From the NCBI GenBank assembly GCA_018896875.1, contig JAHILT010000003.1, positions 1 to 9,518 of the forward strand: a stretch of 9,518 nucleotides of DNA, read 5' to 3'. Under the pieces are notes generated by a model that saw only the letters and a list, made by a program, of their open reading frames with translations, made no database searches and was not told where the DNA came from. The stretch comes from Patescibacteria group bacterium. GTDB lineage: Bacteria > Patescibacteriota > Minisyncoccia > UBA6257 > 02-FULL-45-10c. Below are positions 1 to 4,440 of this stretch, piece after piece. The first letter of the stretch is position 1; each line of letters opens with the position of its first letter. The position numbers and the translations under genes were made by a program.

Positions 1-2
1 AT

Positions 3-122
3 GTTTTAACTCATTTTGATGAAAGAGAGGTTGTAATTAACAATGCAAAACTTTTAGTGGAGAAAAATTATTCGTGGCGCATCGTGTCTCAAAAAATAGA
101 CCAGATATTTAAATCATTATGA
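3..122 (+). CDS. C-terminal end of a glycosyltransferase (partial, 5' end outside window)
   Basis: An open frame enters from the left edge and stops at TGA 120-122, giving the last 39 residues of a protein. The tail contains KNYSWRIVSQKIDQIF, which resembles the C-terminal helix of GT4 (GT-B fold) glycosyltransferases, where a Tyr-Ser-Trp patch precedes a final helix ending in an 'IY/IF..L' pattern. The family call rests on this short tail and on the neighbours, so the sugar specificity cannot be read. Its stop overlaps the next start by four bases (ATGA, 119-122), which suggests translational coupling in one operon with the glycosyltransferase that follows. Confidence 0.6.
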   Translation, partial: VLTHFDEREVVINNAKLLVEKNYSWRIVSQKIDQIFKSL

Positions 123-1129
123 AAATTCTTATTGCAACTGGTATTTATCCGCCAGATATCGGTGGACCGGCTGAATATGCAAAAAATCTTGTAGATGATT
201 TTTTGGTGCGAGGATTTAATGTTAAAGTTCTTTTTTATAAATTTGAGAAAAAACTTCCGTCGGTTATAAGACATTGCTTTTATTTTTTTAGAGTAATTTT
301 AAATATTTACAAAACAGATTTAATCATAGCTTTAGATACCTTTAGTGTTGGTTTACCAGCAGTTTTGGTTGCAAAGATATTAAGAAAGAAAATTATTATT
401 AGGACTGGTGGAGATTTTTTATGGGAACAATATATTACTCGAACTGGCGACTCGGTGTTGTTAAGAGATTTCTATCAAACTAGTCGAAAGAATTGGTCAT
501 TGAAAGAAAAAATAATTTTTAAGTTAACTCGTTGGACGTTAAATAATAGCAGCGCTTTAGTTTTTAGCACAGAGTGGCAAAGAGATATTTGGTTAACTCC
601 TTATGAGTTTGATTTGAAGAAATGTTATTTGATAGAAAATTTTTATGGAGAAAAATCAATAAATTTTGAACCAAAGAAAAAAAATTTTGTTTTTGCTGGT
701 AGATTAATTACTTTGAAGAATATTGATATTTTAAAAGACGCTTTTAATGAAGCCTTAAAAATAGATTCAGAAATAAAATTAGAAATTGTTTCTGGGCTTT
801 CATGTGAAAATCTTATGAAAAAAATTCAGTCATGCTACGCTACTATTTTGCCTTCCTTAAGTGATGTGTCTCCTAATTTTATATTAGATTCTATTAGAAT
901 AAATAAACCTTTTATATTAACTGAAGAGAGTGGTCTTTATAATAAATTAAAAAATATCGGGATTTTTGTTAATCCTTTAGATAAAATTGATATTAAAAAT
1001 AAAATATTATTTTTAGCCGACCAGAACAATTATGATGAATATAAGAAAAGAATAGCTAATTTTAATTTTACTCATTCTTGGCATAAAATATCTGAAGAAT
1101 TTTTGAGTATTTATAAAAATATATTATGA
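119..1129 (+). CDS. Compact GT4-type (GT-B fold) glycosyltransferase
   Basis: This 336-residue cytoplasmic enzyme probably transfers a sugar from a nucleotide-sugar donor to a growing glycan. The N-terminal Rossmann domain opens with MKILIATGIYPPDIGGPAEY (1-20), where the Gly-Gly-Pro loop is the usual acceptor-side glycine loop of GT4 enzymes. The C-terminal domain begins at FVFAGRL (190-196). The usual EX7E motif appears as D249-VSPNFIL-D257, with both Glu replaced by Asp. It is shorter than typical GT4 proteins (about 360-400 residues). The stretch between FAGRL and the DX7D motif is abbreviated and has no clear GxG loop. The start overlaps the previous stop by ATGA, and no Shine-Dalgarno motif precedes it. 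It ends at TGA, directly at the edge of the 1130-1260 insert. Family is confident; donor and acceptor are unknown. Confidence 0.85.
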   Translation: MKILIATGIYPPDIGGPAEYAKNLVDDFLVRGFNVKVLFYKFEKKLPSVIRHCFYFFRVILNIYKTDLIIALDTFSVGLPAVLVAKILRKKIIIRTGGDFLWEQYITRTGDSVLLRDFYQTSRKNWSLKEKIIFKLTRWTLNNSSALVFSTEWQRDIWLTPYEFDLKKCYLIENFYGEKSINFEPKKKNFVFAGRLITLKNIDILKDAFNEALKIDSEIKLEIVSGLSCENLMKKIQSCYATILPSLSDVSPNFILDSIRINKPFILTEESGLYNKLKNIGIFVNPLDKIDIKNKILFLADQNNYDEYKKRIANFNFTHSWHKISEEFLSIYKNIL

Positions 1130-1149
1130 ATCCCACACATAACAAAGAC
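1130..1149 (+). repeat. Left 20-bp terminal inverted repeat
   Basis: This arm is perfectly complementary to 1243-1262. It begins immediately after the TGA stop of the upstream glycosyltransferase. Complementarity ends abruptly at both ends of the arm: 1129 does not pair with 1263, and 1150 does not pair with 1242. Confidence 0.9.
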
Positions 1150-1224
1150 TGATAAAATATAAATTTTTAGATATTGTAAATTAATGAATAAGTCGCAAAA
1201 AAAACAATTTAACAACATTGATCA

Positions 1225-1241
1225 CAAAAGCTTCGCTTTTG
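1225..1241 (+). repeat. Small hairpin inside the inverted-repeat element
   Basis: CAAAAGC-TTC-GCTTTTG forms a perfect seven-base-pair stem with a TTC loop, next to the right terminal repeat. The stem can extend outward weakly with one bulge and one mismatch. No T-run follows, so it does not look like an intrinsic terminator. It is probably internal structure of the inserted element. Confidence 0.6.
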
Positions 1242-1242
1242 G

Positions 1243-1262
1243 GTCTTTGTTATGTGTGGGAT
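1243..1262 (-). repeat. Right 20-bp terminal inverted repeat, covering the start codon of the next gene
   Basis: This arm is perfectly complementary to 1130-1149. It contains an in-frame ATG at 1252 and the first two bases of the likelier start ATG at 1261. In a transcript reading through from upstream, a 20-bp stem would therefore cover the start region of the downstream glycosyltransferase and could reduce its translation. That regulatory effect is inferred. Confidence 0.9.
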
Positions 1263-2694
1263 GAAACTTTTAGTTATTGGTTCAGATAGAAATTTATTCA
1301 AAGAAGATTCTGATGTTTGGAATCGTTATTTAGATTATGGAAAATTATTTGAAGAGATTCATGTGGTTGTTTTTAGTAAACATAATACCAATATACGAAT
1401 GTATGCGAATAATACGAATAATACGAATAGCAGAAATAAAGATACAGGACAAGCGACGCGAATAGGTAATAATGTTTTTGTTTATCCTACTAATCATATT
1501 TGTAAGTTTTTTTATCTTTGGAATATTTACAAAATAACAAAACAAATAATTAAAAAAAACACCATTTTCACTTCCTCCCTGTTGTTCCGCACTATGGTGC
1601 AGAATTCAGAAAAAGAACTGGATTCCCGCCTTCGCGGGAATGACATGAAGGGGAAGAATGACAGGAGGGGGGAATTTGGGGGTTGGGTTGTGTCCACTCA
1701 AGATGCTTTTGAAGCTGGTTTAGCTGGTTGGATGATTAAAAAGATTTTTAAGATTCCTCTTCAACTTCAAATTCATACTGATTTTTTAAGCCCGTATTTT
1801 AAACGTGAATCATTGCTAAACAAGCTTAGGGTTATGTTAGCTAAATTTTTAATTTCTCGCGCTGATGGTGTTAGGGTAGTGAGCGAGAGAATCAAAAAAT
1901 CAATATTAAGGAAGTCGGACTTCCTAAGGGAAGTCGGACTTCCTAAAATTTCTGTTTTACCAATTTTTGTGGACATAGAGAAAATTAAATCTGCTCCAAT
2001 TAGAATAGATTTACATAGAAAATATCCTCAGTTTGATTTTATTATTTTGATGGCGTCTAGATTAACTAAAGAAAAGAATATTGTCATGGCCATAGAGGCT
2101 ATGCAAGGATTATGTGCGAATAATAAAGGGGGAGAAGAACCGGATTCCTGCCTTCGCCCGCCTGCGCAGAACTACGGACGGGCAAGCGGGAACGACCCCA
2201 CACTCAAAGATGAGTATGGGGCAAGCAGAGAGAATGGGAATGATGCGGACAAAAATATCGGATTGGTTATTTGCGGGGAAGGATTGGAATTAAAAAAATT
2301 GCGACAAAAAGTTAAAGATTTAAAACTTGAGAAAATCGTTGTTTTTGAAGGTTGGGCTGAGGATTTAATTTCTTACTATAAAACAGCCGATTTGTTTTTA
2401 TTAACTTCAAATTATGAAGGCTATGGACGTTCTATTATAGAGGTAATGGCTGCTGGCTTGCCTATTATGACGAGAGATGTTGGCTTGGTTCATGAAAGCA
2501 TGAGCACAGAGAAAAATGGAACGGTGTTTCTGATTGGTGATAAAGATAATATTATTAAAACTATTAAATATTTAATTTCAAATGGAAAAGATTTAATAAG
2601 ATTTAGTGAAAATGCCTTGAAAAAGGTTGAATTATTACGCAAAAAGGATGATTATTTAAAATTATATAAAGAAATTATTGAATCTTTAATATAA
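1261..2694 (+). CDS. GT4-type glycosyltransferase enlarged by four in-frame repeat insertions
   Basis: A GT-B transferase of 477 residues from ATG 1261 (MKLLVIGSDRNLF). The in-frame ATG at 1252 would add MCG, but lies inside the inverted repeat, so 1261 is preferred. In numbering from 1252, recognisable parts are VVSTQDAFEAGLAGW (146-160), LQIHTDFLSPYF (172-183), ISVLPIFVDIEKI (233-245), MASRLTKEKN (267-276), ICGEGLE (340-346), and a perfect EX7E motif, E389 to E397, followed by EVMAAGLP. Conserved blocks are separated by four low-conservation, GC-rich stretches at residues about 47-71, 105-143, 220-231 and 288-333. Removing them leaves about 355 residues, a normal GT4 length. The frame is intact throughout and the catalytic motifs are complete, so the enzyme may be functional. 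Donor and acceptor are unknown. No Shine-Dalgarno motif is seen. Confidence 0.88.
   Translation: MKLLVIGSDRNLFKEDSDVWNRYLDYGKLFEEIHVVVFSKHNTNIRMYANNTNNTNSRNKDTGQATRIGNNVFVYPTNHICKFFYLWNIYKITKQIIKKNTIFTSSLLFRTMVQNSEKELDSRLRGNDMKGKNDRRGEFGGWVVSTQDAFEAGLAGWMIKKIFKIPLQLQIHTDFLSPYFKRESLLNKLRVMLAKFLISRADGVRVVSERIKKSILRKSDFLREVGLPKISVLPIFVDIEKIKSAPIRIDLHRKYPQFDFIILMASRLTKEKNIVMAIEAMQGLCANNKGGEEPDSCLRPPAQNYGRASGNDPTLKDEYGASRENGNDADKNIGLVICGEGLELKKLRQKVKDLKLEKIVVFEGWAEDLISYYKTADLFLLTSNYEGYGRSIIEVMAAGLPIMTRDVGLVHESMSTEKNGTVFLIGDKDNIIKTIKYLISNGKDLIRFSENALKKVELLRKKDDYLKLYKEIIESLI
1390..1464 (+). repeat. In-frame coding repeat insert A (ACGAAT array plus TGQA-TRI segment)
   Basis: Four xCGAAT hexamers occur at 1395, 1405, 1414 and 1423, mostly at nine-base spacing, encoding an Asn/Thr-rich stretch (residues 52-59, ANNTNNTN). 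The segment ends with bases encoding TGQATRI (residues 65-71). This matches insert E in another gene, TGQA-RRRL-TRI, except for a 12-base gap, in the same reading frame. TGCGAATAATA (1404-1414) recurs at 2115-2125 in insert D. The segment interrupts the expected path from the first strands of the Rossmann domain to VFVYPTN. Confidence 0.6.
1585..1604 (+). repeat. Hairpin TTCCGCAC-TATG-GTGCAGAA
   Basis: An eight-base stem with one mismatch and a TATG loop lies inside insert B, just upstream of the 1622-1641 palindrome. It supports reading insert B as a composite of palindromic units rather than as ordinary glycosyltransferase sequence. Confidence 0.55.
1622..1641 (+). repeat. dRS3-type palindrome ATTCCC-N8-GGGAAT within coding sequence
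   Basis: ATTCCCGC-CTTC-GCGGGAAT is a perfect eight-base-pair stem with a four-base loop. It fits the ATTCCC-N8-GGGAAT pattern known for neisserial dRS3 repeats and for similar dispersed palindromes in other bacteria. Here it lies inside an open reading frame and encodes DSRLRGN. The other two forward frames through this segment meet TGA codons at or just after GAATGACATGA, so this frame is the one that stays open. Confidence 0.8.
1908..1946 (+). repeat. Insert C: two 19-bp-period copies of a palindrome
   Basis: GGAAGTCGGACTTCCTAA occurs at 1910-1927 and again at 1929-1946. Each copy is a palindrome (GGAAGTC-g-GACTTCC). The 19-base period is not a multiple of three, so the same DNA is translated in two different frames, as KSDFL and then EVGLP, with no stop in either. 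It sits between SERIKKS and ISVLPIFVD, just before the interdomain region of the glycosyltransferase. Confidence 0.85.
2113..2250 (+). repeat. Insert D: composite nested palindromic coding repeat
   Basis: About 46 codons separate MASRLTKEKNIVMAIEAM from IGLVICGEG. GC content at 2141-2250 is 66 of 110 bases, far above the surrounding gene. A degenerate copy of the insert-B palindrome (ATTCCTGC at 2144-2151, GCGGGAAC at 2186-2193) has its loop enlarged by 30 bases. The enlargement contains a second stem, GCCCG (2156-2160) with CGGGC (2179-2183). The protein matches insert B as DSCLR, then ten extra residues, then GND. A further hairpin and a GGGAATGATG tail follow. Confidence 0.7.
2196..2221 (+). 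repeat. Hairpin CCCCACACTCA-AAGA-TGAGTATGGGG
   Basis: An 11-base stem with a single mismatch and an AAGA loop lies inside insert D, immediately after the degenerate dRS3-type unit. It is translated as DPTLKDEYGA. Its CCCACAC start is reminiscent of the 1130-1149 terminal repeat, but the match is too short to call them related. Confidence 0.65.
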
Positions 2695-2709
2695 AAATTA
2701 AAATAAAAA

Positions 2710-3333
2710 ATGACATTATTTAGAAAATTAACTAACAAGTTGCTTAAGAACATTGAATTAAATGGCGAGGTTTTGGATTTAGGGGGTGGAAAAGATGCAG
2801 GATATGTTAAATTATTCAAGGGAAATTTTTGCATTACTGGTGCAGACATAGATTCAAATAGAAGACCAGATATTGTTTTGGATTTTGAGTCCATGCCTCT
2901 TCCCGTGACCGATAACAAATATGATGCGGTTTTATTGATTAATGTTTTAGAGCATATTTTTAATTTTGAAAAACTCCTAAAGGAATCTTTTCGAATCATC
3001 AAAAAAGGAGGGAAGATGATTTTAGTCGTTCCGTTTTTGCATCAAATACATCCTTCTCCTTCTGATTATTTTAGATATACGAACAGTGCTCTGTTTGAGA
3101 CTTTAAAGCAAGCGGGATTTAATAAAATAACTGTAATTGAGATTGGTAGCGGTGTTTTTGGTGCCGTTTATAATTTGTCTTATAGGTTTATACCATTTTT
3201 TCTTGAATTTATTATTGAAAATATTTGTGTTTTGTTGGATAAAATTATTTTATTTATTTCTCGTAAAATGAAAAAAGCTTACCGAGTTCAAGATTATCCA
3301 CTAGGTTATTTAGTTAGAGCAGAGAAATTTTAA
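2710..3333 (+). CDS. Class I SAM-dependent methyltransferase
   Basis: A 207-residue soluble methyltransferase of the Methyltransf_11 type, probably acting on a sugar of the glycan made by this cluster. SAM-binding motif I is VLDLGGGKDAG (21-31). The acidic residues after strand 2 are in ADID (45-48). The post-I/IV region is LLINVLEH (75-82), followed by the helix and FRIIKKGGKMILVVPF (94-109). PFLHQIHPSPSDYFRYT (108-124) is a conserved-looking substrate-side segment. Length is normal. The gene starts 15 bases after the preceding stop, in an A-rich spacer without a Shine-Dalgarno motif, and is four bases from the next gene. O-methylation of a sugar is the likeliest job from context; the acceptor cannot be deduced. 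Confidence 0.87.
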   Translation: MTLFRKLTNKLLKNIELNGEVLDLGGGKDAGYVKLFKGNFCITGADIDSNRRPDIVLDFESMPLPVTDNKYDAVLLINVLEHIFNFEKLLKESFRIIKKGGKMILVVPFLHQIHPSPSDYFRYTNSALFETLKQAGFNKITVIEIGSGVFGAVYNLSYRFIPFFLEFIIENICVLLDKIILFISRKMKKAYRVQDYPLGYLVRAEKF

Positions 3334-3337
3334 TTTT

Positions 3338-4435
3338 ATGTCTAAAAATATATTAATAATTACGCAAACAATAGATACGAATAATCCTGTTTTAGGGTTT
3401 TTTCACCGTTGGGCTAAGGAGTTTGCCAAACATTGCGAAAAATTAACTGTAATTTGTCTAGAAAAAGGAGAATATCATTTACCTGAAAACGTGAAAGTTT
3501 TTTCTTTAGGAAAAGAAAAAACCGCAGATTTACGCGAATCCCAGCACCAGAACAAGTTTGGTACGGGACAGGCAAGACGCAGACTTACGCGGATAAAATA
3601 TATACTTAATTTTTATAAGTATATTTGGCAAGAACGTAAAAATTATGATTCGGTTTTTGTGCATATGAATCAAGAATATATTCTTTTAGGAGGATTGATT
3701 TGGAAGTTATTAGGTAAAAAAACAATGTTTTGGCGAAATCATCCAGTTGGAAATTTTTTAACAGATATTGCGGTATTTTTTTCTGATAAAATTTTTTGCA
3801 CTTCAAAATATTCTTATACTGCCAAATTTAAAAAGATACAGATTATGCCGGTGGGGATAGACACGGAATTATTCAAAAGAAAACTAGAGACTAAAAAGAT
3901 GTCTAACTCTATTTTATTTTTAAGTAGAATTTCGCCTATAAAAAAACCTGACTTACTAATTGAATCTTTAAATCTATTGAATAAAGAAGAGATTAATTTT
4001 AATGCTTTAATAGTTGGCGATCCGCTTCTAAAAGATAAAAAATATTATCAAGAAATCAAGGATAATGTGGAAAAATATAATTTAAGCCAAAAAATTGTTT
4101 TTAGAAGCGGAGTAGCTAATAAAGAAACAATAGAATTTTATAATAAATATGAAATTTTTGTTAATTTAAGTCCGAGCGGAATGTTTGATAAAACTATATT
4201 TGAAGCTATGGCGTGCGAAGCTTTAGTATTGACGTCTAATAAAAACTTAATAGGAGAGATAGACGATGCTTTTATATTTGCAGAAAATAATCCGCAAGAT
4301 TTGGCGATTAAATTAGAAAAACTTTTATTGCTTGATGATAAAGAACGAGGAGATATGTCTCTTTTTCTAAGAGACTACGTTGTTGAGAATCATAATTTAA
4401 AAACTCTGGTTCAAAAAATATTTTCAAATTTGTAA
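3338..4435 (+). CDS. GT4-type glycosyltransferase with one in-frame repeat insertion
   Basis: A 365-residue GT-B transferase. The N-terminal domain begins MSKNILIITQTIDTNNPVLG with FFHRWAKEFA (21-30), and continues with VFVHMNQEYILLGG (106-119), FWRNHPVGN (131-139) and PVGIDTELF (171-179). The C-terminal donor domain starts at ILFLSRISPIKKPDLL (192-207). NLSPSGMFDKTIFEAMACEA (276-295) replaces the first Glu of EX7E with Gly (G281) and keeps the second (E289), a pattern I associate with an SPxGxxDK subgroup of GT4. Residues 62-86 are an insertion of coding repeat (insert E) between VFSLGKE and KYILNFYKYI. Without it the protein would be about 340 residues. It begins four bases after the methyltransferase stop. 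Donor unknown. Confidence 0.87.
   Translation: MSKNILIITQTIDTNNPVLGFFHRWAKEFAKHCEKLTVICLEKGEYHLPENVKVFSLGKEKTADLRESQHQNKFGTGQARRRLTRIKYILNFYKYIWQERKNYDSVFVHMNQEYILLGGLIWKLLGKKTMFWRNHPVGNFLTDIAVFFSDKIFCTSKYSYTAKFKKIQIMPVGIDTELFKRKLETKKMSNSILFLSRISPIKKPDLLIESLNLLNKEEINFNALIVGDPLLKDKKYYQEIKDNVEKYNLSQKIVFRSGVANKETIEFYNKYEIFVNLSPSGMFDKTIFEAMACEALVLTSNKNLIGEIDDAFIFAENNPQDLAIKLEKLLLLDDKERGDMSLFLRDYVVENHNLKTLVQKIFSNL
3521..3595 (+). repeat. In-frame coding repeat insert E, sharing a peptide with insert A
   Basis: Two 17-base direct repeats, CGCAGATTTACGCGAAT (3523-3539) and CGCAGACTTACGCGGAT (3578-3594), differ at two positions and lie 55 bases apart. They flank a bulged hairpin (ACCAGAAC with GTTTGGT, about 3546-3562). 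The encoded peptide includes TGQARRRLTRI (residues 76-86), which matches TGQA-TRI of insert A in a different gene apart from four residues, in the same frame. The segment is more GC-rich than its surroundings and falls between conserved glycosyltransferase blocks. Confidence 0.7.
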
Positions 4436-4440
4436 TTTAT

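Larger units (their letters stand above)
1130..1260. mobile_element. MITE-like 131-bp inverted-repeat insertion between two glycosyltransferase genes
   Basis: The left end, ATCCCACACATAACAAAGAC (1130-1149), is repeated as a perfect reverse complement at 1243-1262. The 93-bp spacer is AT-rich and has no coding potential. The tetranucleotide ATGA lies on both sides (1126-1129 and 1261-1264), as a target-site duplication would. Deleting the element plus one ATGA joins the upstream TGA stop to the downstream ATG as a four-base ATGA overlap, the arrangement at 119-122, 6160-6163 and 7953-7956. The simplest reading is a non-autonomous element that inserted into an operon junction. The outermost AT of the right arm is shared with the ATGA, so the exact ends are ambiguous by about two bases. 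A native intergenic regulatory stem is the alternative. Confidence 0.65.
1564..1680 (+). repeat. In-frame palindromic coding repeat insert B
   Basis: This stretch separates NIYKITKQIIKK from WVVSTQDAFEAG. It is GC-rich on its right side (37 of 70 bases at 1611-1680) in a gene that is otherwise strongly AT-rich. It contains two hairpins (1585-1604 and 1622-1641). Approximate complementarity between CCTCCCTGT near 1575 and ACAGGAGG near 1661 suggests a larger fold enclosing both. It encodes the LDSRLRGND peptide, which I associate with a dispersed genomic palindrome read through as protein. The reading frame is kept. Confidence 0.65.

Noticed and set aside
120..1129. TGA recoded as glycine, as in some CPR lineages
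   Set aside because: TGA ends the proteins at 122, 1129, 6163 and 7956 at natural C-termini, and no motif-bearing frame contains an internal TGA.
1225..1241. Intrinsic terminator of the upstream glycosyltransferase
   Set aside because: The stem is AT-rich and is followed by GGGTC rather than a T-run.
1252..1260. In-frame upstream ATG as the start of the repeat-bearing glycosyltransferase
   Set aside because: It lies inside the inverted-repeat arm and adds only MCG ahead of a typical GT4 N-terminus (MKLLVIGSD). Reconstruction of the pre-insertion junction puts the native start at 1261.
1395..1428. CRISPR-like short repeats
   Set aside because: Units are only six to nine bases, have no spacers of constant length, lie in an open reading frame, and no cas genes are nearby.
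1773..1976. Minus-strand open frames inside the glycosyltransferase and methyltransferase genes (for example 1773-1976, 2652-3002, 3606-3806)
   Set aside because: They lie antisense to genes with clear family motifs, have no recognisable domains, and are readily explained by the codon bias of the plus-strand genes.
1390..2250. Pseudogene or frameshifted glycosyltransferase
   Set aside because: The frame is open from start to stop, all catalytic blocks are present in order, and the odd segments are self-contained repeats rather than frame slips.
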